The notes below the pieces were generated by a model, which was given only the letters and a program-made list of their open reading frames with translations, was not told where the DNA came from and ran no database searches. The position numbers and the translations under genes were made by a program. A DNA stretch of 64,000 nt from SLQH01 sp964612995 (GTDB lineage Bacteria; Planctomycetota; UBA11346). This document shows positions 45,307 through 55,301 of the stretch, one piece after another (position 1 is the first letter of the stretch; every line of letters starts with the position of its first letter). The stretch lies in the NCBI GenBank assembly GCA_964612995.1, contig CAZTGE010000003.1:22102-86101 (forward strand). Reading direction: 5' to 3'.

Positions 45307-48000
45307 TCAGGACTCGGTGAGCGTACGCACCCGGGCATTGAGCCCGGCCAGCTGTTCGCGCATGCGTCGGTTGTCCTCCATCGCGTCGTCGAAGCGCTCC
45401 TGCAGGTTTTCGAACTCCTCGCGGTTTTCGAGCACCTTCTGGTCGAGCTTCTGACGCAGATTCTCGGCCATGTTGCGCAGGCTGGCGTTGGTGGCCTTCT
45501 GTTCACCGAGTTCCCGCTCGAGCGACCGCCGACCAGCGATCAGCTCGTCGCGTTCGGCGTGGGCCGCATCGAGTTCATCGCGCAGTTCTGAAGCCGATTC
45601 GGCGAGCTCGAGCTGGTTCTCCAGCTCACGGTTGCGGTGCTGCTCGGCCTCGAGCTCTTCGGTCAGCGCCTGGACCCGTGCTTCGAAATCACCGGCATGG
45701 GAAGCCTCGCGCGTCGCCTCGTCGAGCTCGCCGCGCAGCTCGGCCAGGTTGTCGTCGCGCTCGTCGAGCGCGTGACGCAGCTCCTCGACCCGCGCTTCGA
45801 GCGTGGCCACCGTCGACTCGAGCTCCTCGCGCTGATCGACCGAGGCGACCTCGGTGCTGCGACGGGTGCGCTGCTCATCGGCCAGACGCCGTTTGAGTTC
45901 GCCGATCTCGCGGGTCATGCCCTCGGTCATCTCGGTCTCGCGCGCCCGCACCTCCTCGAGTTCGGCCCGGGCCTGCTTGAGCGCCGTGTTGGCCGCCTTG
46001 AGCTCATCGCGGGTGGTCGTCAGCTCCTGATCGCGTTGGTCGAGGGTCTGCGAGCGCTTGTCGGCCTTCTTCAGCTCGCGCGCAAGCTCGCCCTGTTCCT
46101 GGGTCAGCTTGCGCACCTGCTCCTCGTTGCGCGTGCGTTTCTTCTGCTCGGCTTCAAGGCGCTTCTCGAGGTCGGTGATCGTCCGGGTGCGATCGGTCAG
46201 GGCCTGGCCGCGCCGCTGCAGCTCCTGGGTGATCTGCCCGACGCGGTTGCTGACCTTCTCGACCACGTCGATACCCGACTTGATCACCTGCAGCACCTGC
46301 TCCGGGCCGACGCCGGCGCTGTCGTCGAGGCGCTTGAAGGTCTTGGTGAACCGACCCAGGTGCATCCCGCTCTTGAGGTTGGTCACCGAGAGCGCGGCGT
46401 CGGTGGCATTGGCCAGCTCGACCAGCGCGTTGCCGAGCTGCTTCTGCGCGGTCTCGTACTGCTGCTCGAAGCGCGCGTGACGCTCCATCTCCTTGCGCAG
46501 CTCGCCCATCTCGCCGGTAGTGGTCTTGAGCTCCTGCTGCAGGGTCCTGGCCTGCTCGGCCTTGGTCGACAGGGTGTCGATCTGCTTGGCCATCCCCTCC
46601 TGCTCGCGTTGCAGGGCGGTGATCTCCTTCTCCTTCGCAACCACCTCGTCGCCGAGGCGTTCGACGTCGCTCAAGCTCGCATCGAGTTGGGCCTGGACCC
46701 GGTCGAGCTCGACCTGGGCCAGCTTGAGTTCCTGCTGGGTCTCGCCGAAAGCCTCGGTCTGGCCGGCATAGTCGTCCTTGATCCCGGTCAGCTCCTGTTG
46801 CTGGGCCTGGAAGGCGGCGACGAAGGCGCCCCGCCGTTGTGCCAGCGCCTCGGAGAGCGAACGCACGGCCTGGATCATGTCGTCGGTCAGGTTGGTCTGG
46901 AAGACCTCGTCCACCTCACCTTCGAGCGCCTCGTTGGCTTCGGCGATCACCGCCTCGAGCTCGTCACGTGCCATCGTCAGCGGCGCGACCTCGGCCAGTG
47001 CGTCGACCGGCGCGTCGGCCTCGGCGACGCCGAGCAGCGCGTCGGCCAGTTCCACCGTCGCCGCATCGGCCTGGCGCGCCGCGGCGAGCATCTCCTCGAG
47101 ACTCGTGCCGCGCTTCTCGAGTTGTTCGCGCGCAGCGGTCAGCTCCTGTTCGAGCTGCTCACACTGGGTGCCGAGGCGCTCTTCCTGTTCGCGCGCGGCG
47201 GTGGTCTGCGTCTCGAGCTTGACGCCGAGCTCGTCGACCTCCTCCTGCAGCGCCTCGGCGCTGCTCTGGGCGGCGCCGAGTTGAGCGCTGGTGGTCTCGA
47301 GTTCGGATCGCGCCTCGGCCAGCTCGGTCTCCAGCTTCGCGCGGTCGGCCTCGAGGCCATCGCCGCTCTTCTCCAGCTCATCCACCCGTCGCTGCAGCAG
47401 CTTGACGCGGTTGCTCTGCACCTTGGCCCGCGAACCGAGCACCTGGACCAGCTCGCGCAGCTGCACCAGCGCCGGGGCGAGCGCCGCTGGCGAATCGAAC
47501 CCCTCCTTGCCCTCGATCGCCTGCTTGATCTGCGAGCGCAGCGCTTCGAGCTCTTGATCGTCGTCCTCGGGCCCCAGCGGCTTGAGCGGATCCGGTGCGC
47601 CCGCGACCGCGGTGGTCAGGCTGCGCAGGGCCTTGACCGCCTGCTGCAGCTCCCGCTCGGCGGCCTTGGCCGCGTCCTCGAGCTCGCCGACCCGCTCCTG
47701 GGCCTGCTGCCGTTCATCGTCGATCGTGCTGAGCTCCTCCTGGCGCGCGCGTTCGGTCTCCTCCTGGAGATCCTGCAACGAATCGCGCACCTGGCTCAGG
47801 TGCTCCTTGGCCCGCAGCGCATCGTCCAGCAGAGCGAACAGCTTGTCGTTCTGGCTCGCCTCCTGTTCGCGCAGCGAGCGCAGGCCACCGGCGTCGACGG
47901 TGGTGGCGGTACGGGAGGGGCCGGTGCTCTTGGCAGCGGCCCGTTTCTGCGGCGCGCGGGTGCGCGCGGCCTTCTTGGCGGTGGATTTGCGCTTCGCCAT
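45307..48000 (-). CDS. Large coiled-coil protein with Lys/Ala-rich basic N-terminus
   Basis: An 897-residue, mostly helical protein. The first 35 residues (MAKRKSTAKKAARTRAPQKR and onward) are histone-H1/HU-tail-like and could bind DNA or acidic surfaces. Residues about 40-880 are heptad-rich coiled coil of Glu, Gln, Arg and Leu. One break near residues 500-570 (LKSGMHLGRFTKTFKRLDDSAGVGPEQV) is more globular. No signal peptide or membrane segment. A cytoskeletal, chromosome-organising or scaffold role is possible. It follows the 1903-residue coiled-coil gene on the same strand after 123 bp and may be co-expressed with it. No specific family recognised. Confidence 0.72.
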   Translation of the reverse strand: MAKRKSTAKKAARTRAPQKRAAAKSTGPSRTATTVDAGGLRSLREQEASQNDKLFALLDDALRAKEHLSQVRDSLQDLQEETERARQEELSTIDDERQQAQERVGELEDAAKAAERELQQAVKALRSLTTAVAGAPDPLKPLGPEDDDQELEALRSQIKQAIEGKEGFDSPAALAPALVQLRELVQVLGSRAKVQSNRVKLLQRRVDELEKSGDGLEADRAKLETELAEARSELETTSAQLGAAQSSAEALQEEVDELGVKLETQTTAAREQEERLGTQCEQLEQELTAAREQLEKRGTSLEEMLAAARQADAATVELADALLGVAEADAPVDALAEVAPLTMARDELEAVIAEANEALEGEVDEVFQTNLTDDMIQAVRSLSEALAQRRGAFVAAFQAQQQELTGIKDDYAGQTEAFGETQQELKLAQVELDRVQAQLDASLSDVERLGDEVVAKEKEITALQREQEGMAKQIDTLSTKAEQARTLQQELKTTTGEMGELRKEMERHARFEQQYETAQKQLGNALVELANATDAALSVTNLKSGMHLGRFTKTFKRLDDSAGVGPEQVLQVIKSGIDVVEKVSNRVGQITQELQRRGQALTDRTRTITDLEKRLEAEQKKRTRNEEQVRKLTQEQGELARELKKADKRSQTLDQRDQELTTTRDELKAANTALKQARAELEEVRARETEMTEGMTREIGELKRRLADEQRTRRSTEVASVDQREELESTVATLEARVEELRHALDERDDNLAELRGELDEATREASHAGDFEARVQALTEELEAEQHRNRELENQLELAESASELRDELDAAHAERDELIAGRRSLERELGEQKATNASLRNMAENLRQKLDQKVLENREEFENLQERFDDAMEDNRRMREQLAGLNARVRTLTES

Positions 48001-48123
48001 GTCGTGGTTCCTTCGGTCGGGGCAGAGGGTGTGGTCTCGTGGTCGTGATCGTGATCGGCGGCCTGCTCGGCCATGATGATGATGTATGCGGTATGAAGTG
48101 GCAATGCCGTTCCGGCGGCAGGA

Positions 48124-51100
48124 TCAGCCCCCTTCCAGCGAACGCAGGCGCGCTTTGAGACCAGCGATCTCGCGGCGCAGGCGACGGCCCTCTTCGGCCA
48201 GGTCCTCCTGCTTGTCGAGCGCGCGGGTCAGCTCGTCGCCGAGGCCGTCATAACGCTGCTGCCAGTCCTTCTGCAGCTTGCCGCGCGACTTCTTCATGCT
48301 GGTCACCTGTGCGCGTTCGTCGCCGAGCTGGCGTTCGAGGGTGCGCACCTTGCGCGAGAGTTCATCGCGCTGGCGCTGCTCGCGCTTGACCTGATCGGCG
48401 AGCCGCTGGGCCGCCTCGTGGTCGGCGCGCCCGGCTTCGGCGCTGGCCTTCAGCTGCGCGATCTCCTTGTTCGCCGCACTCAACTTCTCGTTGAGCGTGG
48501 TGATCCGTGCCTGCAGTCCGACCGCCTCGAGTCGCTGGCCACGCAGCTGATCGATCTCGCTCGCCTGACGCGCGAGCTGGTCGTCGCGCTGTGCCAGCTG
48601 CTCTTCGTGCTGCTGCGCCTCCTGACGCCAGCCGGCCTGCTCGGCCGCCAGCCGCGACTCGGCCTCCTGCAGCTCTTCCACGAGTCCAGCGAGGCGCTGC
48701 TCGAGCTCGGCTCCATGTGCCGCGGCCGCCTCCCGCGCGGTTTCGGCCTCTGCGAGCGCCTGTTCGCTGCTGGCTTTGAATTCCTCGTGGCTCGCCGCGG
48801 CCGAGCGCCGCTCCTGTTCCTGGTGCGCTCGCGCGCTCTCCAGGGCGGCCTCGAGTTCGGCGATGCGCGTGGCTTGCGCCTCGCAGCGCTCGCGCACCTC
48901 GCCGAGCTGTTCGAGCCGCGAACGCAGGTCGCTGATGCTCTGATCGCGCTCCTCACGATCCTGTGCCAGCTCCGCGACGCGGCTTTCGAGTTCCCGCCCG
49001 CGCTCGACCAGCTCGGCCCGATCGCGCCGGGTGGCGGCGAGTTCCTCGCCAAAGGCCTGCAGCTGTCCGCCGATGCGCCCGGCGAGGTTGCCGGCGTAGT
49101 CGGCGGTCAACGCGGGGTCGTCGTTCTCCGCCTGCTGTTGGGTCCAGCGCATCGTACTGCGGGTGAATTTCAATCCGTCGGCCGCGAGCTCCAGGCCAGC
49201 AGCGTCGAAGCGTTCATTGGCGGTGAGGCCCAGCTGCTTGAGCGCCTGGACCACCGCCTCGAGGGCTTCGCGATGCCGCGCCAGACGTCGCGTCTCCTCG
49301 CTGCAGGCTTCGCGCGCGGTGACCAGCTGGTGCTCCAGGGGCTCGACCCGCGCGGCGAGCGGACGCAGCTCGTCCAGTTCGCCGCGCGCAGCGGCGAGTT
49401 CGCCGCCCAGACGATCGCGTTCGCTCTCCAGCTCGCGCAGCTGGCGCGCCTGTTCCGCGTTCTCCTCGCCCCGCTGCTCGTGCTCCACGCGCAAGACGCT
49501 CAGGGCATCATTCACCGCGGCGAGTTCGGCGGTGGCCGATTCGAGCTCTGAGCGCGTGCCATCATGGGCCTCGCGTTCCGCCGCCAGAGCAGCCTCGAGC
49601 TCGGTGCCACGTGCCTGCGCAGCCGCAATCCCGGCGGTCAACTCGCCGCGTTCCATGGCCAGATCGTGCACCAGCGCGCGCAACGACACCGCGAGGTCAT
49701 CGCCGAGTCCATCGCGCAGAGCCTGGGCCGGATCGCCCGGCAGCTCCTCGAGGTGGCCTTCGAGCTCGCGCACCGCATCGGCGTGGGGTCCCTGACGCAG
49801 GGGCGACTCGTTCAGCAGCTCGCCCAGCCGCTCGAGACACCCGCGCAACTGGCCTTCGCTCGAGCGCCCGTTCGCGAGGGCGTCCTCGAGCCCGGCCTGC
49901 TGGGCCGCGCTCGTCTCGGCGGCGCGCTGTGCCGCAGCGGCCTCGGCCGCACGCTTTGCCTCCAGCTGCTCGAGCCGGGCGTGCTCCTCGGCCGTCTCGG
50001 CCTGGGCCGCAGCAACCGCTTCGCGCAACTGCTCCACGCTCTGGGTGCTGGCGTTGAGCTTGCCACGCAGTTCGTGGGCCTCGCTCGCGGCAGCGGCGGC
50101 GGCGGTGCGCTGTTGCTCGAGGTCGCCCTCCAGGGCTGCTATCTGTTGGCGTCCATCCTCGGCCTCGGCCTGGCTGGTGGTCAGACGATCGCCCAGCACC
50201 GCGGCCTCGTGCTCGGCCGACTTGCAGCGTTCGGCAAGTTCGCGTTGCCGTTCGCCGAGCGCGTCGAGCACATCGGCCGCGCCGCGCCAGCGCTCGGCCG
50301 CGCCTTCGAGCCGACCGGCGAGTCCCTCGGTCGCCAGCGGATCGCCGACCGCCGCCGCCTGACCGGCATCACGCAGCTCATGGGCCAGCTCGTCGATCGA
50401 GGCCAGCGCCGCGGCCATCGGCGCGACGTCGAGTTCCGGTGCCACGCTCTCGAGCTGGGCGGCCCAATCGCCGCCCCAACCGCTGAGTGAGGCGGCCAGA
50501 GCGCCACCGGCTTCGCCGAGCAGGCGTCCGGTCTCGCGCAATCGGGCCAGTGCGGCATCCGCCTCCTGTTGCCGGGTAGCCGCTGCCGCCGCTTCCTCGC
50601 CCATGGTGTGCAGGCGGCCCTCGTAATCACGCGCTTCCTGCAGCCGTTCGTCCTCGATCTGCGAGATCTGCTGATGCAAGGCGGTGATGGTCTGTTCGGC
50701 CACCGCCTCGGCCTCGCGCAAACGCGCGACGAGGTTGTCCCGCTCTTCGATCTCGGCCTGGGTCCTGCTGGTGAACGCGGCGGTCTGCGCCTCCTGATCC
50801 TCGATCTGCGCGCGCAGCTGATCGCAGGTCTCCTCGCCCGCCGCGGCCGCTTCCCGCGCCTGATCGCGGTCGGCACGAGTCGTCGCGAGATCCTCGCTGG
50901 TCGCGGTAAGCGCGGCCTGCGCTTCGGCGTGCTGCTGCTCGACCTCGGCCAGGCGCGTGCGCAACTCGCCGAGCTCGTCTTCCCGACCCGCGAGCTCGCC
51001 GCGCAGGCGGTCGAGTTCAGGCTCCAGCTCGGCGAGCCGTGCCTGCGAACGCGCGAGTTCCTCGCCGCGGACACCGGCATCGGCGCGGGCTTCTTCGAGC

Positions 51101-53835
51101 TGGTTCTCCAATTCCGCCGCCGAGGCTTCGGCGAGGTCGCAGGCTTCCTGGCGTTCGCGCAGTTCGCGCTCCAGGCTCTCGACCTGAACGCGGGCTCGAT
51201 CCCCTGCCGTCTCGACTGCTTCGAGACGTTCGCGCAGTGTCTCGGCCTGGCACGCGAGCGTGTCGAGCTGCTCGCGCGCCGCGTCGCGTTCGCTTTCGCG
51301 CTCGGCGACAGCGGCTGAGAGCTCTGCGATCTCGCGCCGACCGGCCTCTGCCTGTTCGCCGAGTTCGGCGTAGCGCTCCTGCAAGGCCCCATGCTCGGCC
51401 TCGCGCTGCTCGATGATTCCGCGTGCGGCTTCGAGTTCGGTATCGCGGTCGGCGAGCTGCTGCTGCAGCTCCACGGCCTTGCTGTGGAGCTCCTCGCTGC
51501 TGGCCGCACCGAGGTTGAGCCGTTCCTGCAGCCGTGCGGCATCGCTGCGGGCCTGCTCGAGCGCCTGCTCACGCTCGGCGAGCTGCTCGCGCGCCTGTTC
51601 CAGTTCTTCTGCCAACGTCGCGAGCCGCTCACGGGCAGCACCGAGCTCGCCCTGCTGTTCCTCGCCGGCGCCGGTCGCACGCTCCAGTTGCGCTTCGAGT
51701 TCGCGTGCCCTGGCATCGAGTGCGTCGCGTTCGGCCTCGAGCGCATCACCGCGTTCAGTCGCGCTCTGCACCGCGACGCGCGCGGCGCCGAGGTCCTCCT
51801 CGACCTGTTCGATCGCCCGCTCGCGTTCGGCGAGCCGTTCGCGGTACTCGACCGCATCGCGCTCGCGCTCGTCGCCGTTCGCCGCGGACGCAGCGAGTCG
51901 TTCGGCCAGTGCGCTGCGCTCCTCCTCGACCGCCGCGAAGCGTTCGCGCGCCTGTTCGAGTTCGCCACGCACACTGCCGAGTGCGAGGTTGGCCTCCTCG
52001 AGTTCCTGTTCGCGCGCCTTGAGCTTGCCGCTGCTCTCCTCGGCCAGCGCGAGGCTGGTGTCGAGTTGGTCGCGCAGGTCGCCCAGATCGTGACGCAGGC
52101 GTGCGACCTCCTCGATGCGTTCGTCGATCTCGTGCTGCAGCGCATCGGACGCGCCGCCGACCTCCTCGACCTGAGCGATGCGTGCCTTGACCTGGGCCTT
52201 GAGCGAATCGCGCTCGATGACCACCTCGCGCACTCGATCCTCGAGCTGGCTCTGCTCTTCCTGCATCCGCTGGATCTGGGCATGGGCGTCGCCGAGTTTG
52301 GCCGCGACATCGGCCGCGCCGGCGTGCTCACCGCGCAGGGTCTCGCATTCGGTGCGCAGTCCCTCGATCTCGGCGCGTGCGCTCGCCAGTTCGCGCTCCA
52401 GATCATCGACGCGTTCCGCACCCGCCGATACTGCGGCCTGCTGCGCGCGCACGGCCTCGGCCTCCTCGCGCACGGCGTCGGTCGCGGCATGGGCCGCGAC
52501 CAGCTGCTGCTCGAGCTCGGCGATGTGTTCATCGCGGCGCGTGAGCTCCTCGCGGCTGCTCGCCAGGGCAGCATCCGACTCGCTCTGCGCCGTCGCACTC
52601 GCTTCCGCCTGCTGTCGGGTCGAGGCGAGCTGTTGCTCGAGCTCGCTGTTGGTGGTACGCAGGGAATCGACCTCCGCGGCCGCCACGCTCGCCGCAGCGC
52701 CGACCGACTCCAGTTCGGCGATACGCGCGATCAGCTCGTCCTTCTCGCTCGTCTGCGCGTCGTGGTCGGCCGCGAGTTCCACCATCCGTTGATCGAGCGC
52801 CGCCTTCTCGGACTCCAAGGCCTGCGCCCGCTGTGTCGCCTCTTCGCACTGTGCACGCAGTTCGCTCAGCACAGACGCGTCACCGTCGGACTCCTGCGCC
52901 GCTGCGAGCTGGGCGCGCAGCTCGCTCACCTCCTGCATCGCGGCATCGCGGGCCCAGCGAACCTCCTCGAGCGCAGCATTGTCGCTGCGCAGGCGTTCGG
53001 CTTCGTCCTCGAGTCGCGCCAGCCGCTCGCGCAGTGCGTCGACCTCGTCGTCAGTCGCACCGCCTCCGCTCGCCGCCTCTGACAGCTGGGTCGCGACCGC
53101 GCTGAGCACGGTCTCGGCGGCACCGATGCGCGCATCGACCGACGCCTGCTGGTCTGTCAGGCCCGAATCCGATTCCGCGGCGCAGCGCTCGGCGCTCGAG
53201 GCGATGGCCGCGAGCAGCCGCTCGTTGCCCGCGCGCAGCTCCGCGAGGTCGTGTTCGGTGTTGTTCAACGCCGAGTAGGCACTGGCGGTGGTGTCCTCGA
53301 GCAGGTTGACCTTCTGCCGCAGCGCGGTGATGTCGTGGATCATCTCGCGCAACGCCTTGAGTGATTGCGCCACACCCTCGCGACCGCCCTCCTGCGCCAG
53401 ATGATGCAGGCGCGCGGCCATCGCCATGCGCTTCTCGCGAGTGCCATCCTCGGCGCCGGCGGCGGTGCGTTCGACTGTCCGCGCGACGTTCTCGACCAGG
53501 AAACGCAGGCCTTCGCTGGTGGCTTCCTCCTCGGCCGGACTCAAGCCCTCGCACAACTTGCGCACCAGCGCCTCGTGATCGTCGGGCGGCAGCTGATCGC
53601 GATCCTGGAACACCCGCGCCACCGCCTGGGTCACATGCTGCCGCGTACGCGGCGAGACGACGATGCTCGGACCGACGGTCTGCGCTTCCTCCTGGCTCGT
53701 TCCGGCCTCGTCTTCGATCTCGTCGGCGCCGACGTTCACGTCCACCGTCGGCTGGCGGAGATATCCGCGCGATTCCTCTTGGGGCGCGGGCCCGTCGCCA
53801 GGCGCCGGTTCCGGGTACGAATCCTGCTGCGACAT
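48124..53835 (-). CDS. Giant coiled-coil protein (1903 aa)
   Basis: One of the longest genes possible in a window of this size. The N-terminal 190 residues are acidic and partly globular (SPRTRQHVTQAVARVFQDRD, then SEGLRFLVENVARTVERT). The rest is near-continuous heptad coiled coil. Two Gly/Pro-tolerant globular helical inserts interrupt it, near residues 1100-1190 (LGEAGGALAASLSGWGGDW) and 1580-1650 (AAGLELAADGLKFTRS). No signal peptide or membrane helix. The composition is E/A/L/R-rich like SMC, myosin-tail or filament-forming proteins, but no ATPase is present. A filament or cell-shape scaffold is inferred. Codon use is like the neighbours. Confidence 0.72.
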   Translation of the reverse strand: MSQQDSYPEPAPGDGPAPQEESRGYLRQPTVDVNVGADEIEDEAGTSQEEAQTVGPSIVVSPRTRQHVTQAVARVFQDRDQLPPDDHEALVRKLCEGLSPAEEEATSEGLRFLVENVARTVERTAAGAEDGTREKRMAMAARLHHLAQEGGREGVAQSLKALREMIHDITALRQKVNLLEDTTASAYSALNNTEHDLAELRAGNERLLAAIASSAERCAAESDSGLTDQQASVDARIGAAETVLSAVATQLSEAASGGGATDDEVDALRERLARLEDEAERLRSDNAALEEVRWARDAAMQEVSELRAQLAAAQESDGDASVLSELRAQCEEATQRAQALESEKAALDQRMVELAADHDAQTSEKDELIARIAELESVGAAASVAAAEVDSLRTTNSELEQQLASTRQQAEASATAQSESDAALASSREELTRRDEHIAELEQQLVAAHAATDAVREEAEAVRAQQAAVSAGAERVDDLERELASARAEIEGLRTECETLRGEHAGAADVAAKLGDAHAQIQRMQEEQSQLEDRVREVVIERDSLKAQVKARIAQVEEVGGASDALQHEIDERIEEVARLRHDLGDLRDQLDTSLALAEESSGKLKAREQELEEANLALGSVRGELEQARERFAAVEEERSALAERLAASAANGDERERDAVEYRERLAERERAIEQVEEDLGAARVAVQSATERGDALEAERDALDARARELEAQLERATGAGEEQQGELGAARERLATLAEELEQAREQLAEREQALEQARSDAARLQERLNLGAASSEELHSKAVELQQQLADRDTELEAARGIIEQREAEHGALQERYAELGEQAEAGRREIAELSAAVAERESERDAAREQLDTLACQAETLRERLEAVETAGDRARVQVESLERELRERQEACDLAEASAAELENQLEEARADAGVRGEELARSQARLAELEPELDRLRGELAGREDELGELRTRLAEVEQQHAEAQAALTATSEDLATTRADRDQAREAAAAGEETCDQLRAQIEDQEAQTAAFTSRTQAEIEERDNLVARLREAEAVAEQTITALHQQISQIEDERLQEARDYEGRLHTMGEEAAAAATRQQEADAALARLRETGRLLGEAGGALAASLSGWGGDWAAQLESVAPELDVAPMAAALASIDELAHELRDAGQAAAVGDPLATEGLAGRLEGAAERWRGAADVLDALGERQRELAERCKSAEHEAAVLGDRLTTSQAEAEDGRQQIAALEGDLEQQRTAAAAAASEAHELRGKLNASTQSVEQLREAVAAAQAETAEEHARLEQLEAKRAAEAAAAQRAAETSAAQQAGLEDALANGRSSEGQLRGCLERLGELLNESPLRQGPHADAVRELEGHLEELPGDPAQALRDGLGDDLAVSLRALVHDLAMERGELTAGIAAAQARGTELEAALAAEREAHDGTRSELESATAELAAVNDALSVLRVEHEQRGEENAEQARQLRELESERDRLGGELAAARGELDELRPLAARVEPLEHQLVTAREACSEETRRLARHREALEAVVQALKQLGLTANERFDAAGLELAADGLKFTRSTMRWTQQQAENDDPALTADYAGNLAGRIGGQLQAFGEELAATRRDRAELVERGRELESRVAELAQDREERDQSISDLRSRLEQLGEVRERCEAQATRIAELEAALESARAHQEQERRSAAASHEEFKASSEQALAEAETAREAAAAHGAELEQRLAGLVEELQEAESRLAAEQAGWRQEAQQHEEQLAQRDDQLARQASEIDQLRGQRLEAVGLQARITTLNEKLSAANKEIAQLKASAEAGRADHEAAQRLADQVKREQRQRDELSRKVRTLERQLGDERAQVTSMKKSRGKLQKDWQQRYDGLGDELTRALDKQEDLAEEGRRLRREIAGLKARLRSLEGG

Positions 53836-53971
53836 CTCGGCGCTCCTGGCCCGATCACCGCGGCGCGGGAAGCGGATGCGGGGTCGGGAAATGAACTAGA
53901 TGCATGTACGCTCGCGGGCGATGGACCCGACACCCTCTTTATGCCCGGGCAGACATGAAGTGCAAGTGCAA

Positions 53972-53994
53972 GCGCGCGCCCCAGGGGCGCGCGC
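53972..53994. terminator. Perfect GC stem after pheS
   Basis: GCGCGCGCCCC (53972-53982) and GGGGCGCGCGC (53984-53994) are perfect complements about a central A, in the 273 bp between the coiled-coil gene start and pheS. It lies downstream of pheS, so it could terminate that transcript. I see nothing else in this gap. Confidence 0.5.
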
Positions 53995-54108
53995 GGATCT
54001 GCCGGGACGAATTCCGGTAGCGATCGGATACATGCAGATGGGCGGTTTCACCGGTGAGCCCAGCTGCTCGGAACCGTCGGCGACCCGCGGCACCGAATCC
54101 GAAGCGTG

Positions 54109-55110
54109 TCAGCCGGCGAACTGGTGCAGACCGCGCAGGTCGGCGCCGTTGAACAGGCGGATGTCGTCGATGCCATGGCGCACCATGGCCAGGCGCTCGA
54201 GACCGAGACCGAAGGCGAACCCGGTATGGCGTTCGGGGTCGATCTGGCCCAACTCCAGCACTCGCGGATGGACCATGCCGCAACCGAGCAGTTCGATCCA
54301 CTGCGCCAGTCGGCCCCCCTCGCTCGGGCAGCGCACGTCGACCTCGAAACCGGGTTCGACGAAGGGGAAGAAGCTCGGTCGCAACCGGACCTCGACATCG
54401 TCTCGCTGCAGCACGCCATGGATCATGGTCTGCAGAGTGCCGACGAGATGCGCCACGGTGATGCCTTCGTCGACCAGGAAGCCCTCCACCTGGGTGAAGG
54501 TGTTGTCGTGGGTGGCGTCGACCTCTTCGTAGCGGAAGACCTTGCCGACGACCACCTTGCGCAAGGGCGGCTGCAGCTCGGGGTAGACCCGCGCCTGGAC
54601 CGAGCTGGTGTGGGTGCGCAGCAGCTTGCCGTTGTCGAGCCAGAAGGTGTCCTGAGCGTCGCGGGCGGGATGGTCGTCGGGGATGTTCAGCCGGGTGAAA
54701 TTGAACAACTCGGTCTCGACGTGCGGCCCGTCGACCACGTCGAAGCCCATGCCGGTGAACACCTGCTCGACCGTACGCGCCACCTGACTGATCGGATGGA
54801 TCGAACCGCGCCGGCGCCGCTGTGTGGGCACGGTCGGATCGAGCGGCTCGACCGCTCCGCCGCCGGCCAGTTCGGCCTGACGTCCGGCCAGCGCCTGCTT
54901 GAGCGCGTCATCGACCTCGCCGAGGAGCCGCCCCAAGGTGCGCTTGGTCTCGGCCGGGGCGGCGCGGAAGGCGTCGCGCAGTTCGCGGAAGCGGCCCTGG
55001 CGACCGAGCAACTCCACCCGCGCGGCCTCGAGCGCGTCGGCATCGACGGCCTGGGCCAGACGCTCGCAGCCCTCGCGGCGCAAGGACTCCAGTTCGGACG
55101 CGAGATCCAT
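54109..55110 (-). CDS. pheS: Phenylalanine--tRNA ligase alpha subunit
   Basis: Catalytic subunit that activates phenylalanine and charges tRNA-Phe, in an alpha2beta2 enzyme. The 333-residue protein has an N-terminal coiled coil (MDLASELESLRREGCERLAQ), motif 1 (HPISQVARTVEQVFTGMGF), motif 2 (VFRYEEVDATHDNTFTQVEG) and motif 3 (GFAFGLGLERLAMV). It is usually next to pheT, but downstream there is only a GC hairpin and then a coiled-coil gene in the same direction, so pheT is elsewhere. Confidence 0.97.
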   Translation of the reverse strand: MDLASELESLRREGCERLAQAVDADALEAARVELLGRQGRFRELRDAFRAAPAETKRTLGRLLGEVDDALKQALAGRQAELAGGGAVEPLDPTVPTQRRRRGSIHPISQVARTVEQVFTGMGFDVVDGPHVETELFNFTRLNIPDDHPARDAQDTFWLDNGKLLRTHTSSVQARVYPELQPPLRKVVVGKVFRYEEVDATHDNTFTQVEGFLVDEGITVAHLVGTLQTMIHGVLQRDDVEVRLRPSFFPFVEPGFEVDVRCPSEGGRLAQWIELLGCGMVHPRVLELGQIDPERHTGFAFGLGLERLAMVRHGIDDIRLFNGADLRGLHQFAG

Positions 55111-55301
55111 GGTTCCACCTCCCGGCTCCGGGCATGGTGAGCGCCGCGACCGGCAGTCAACCGCGGGTGGATCGCCGCGTCATCCCTTCGCCCGGTGGGG
55201 CTGGCGCGACCAGGTGAATCTGCATCGGCGCGCCGGCCCGCCACCGCTTGCGCTCAGAGCGCCGTTTCCTATCACCCCGGAGACACCATGGGAGACGCGT
55301 C

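Noticed and set aside
45637..48048. 803-residue Leu/Gly-rich plus-strand frame opposite the coiled-coil gene
   Set aside because: It mirrors the repetitive Glu/Leu codons of the real minus-strand gene; low-complexity Leu-Gly-Asp translation without any domain.
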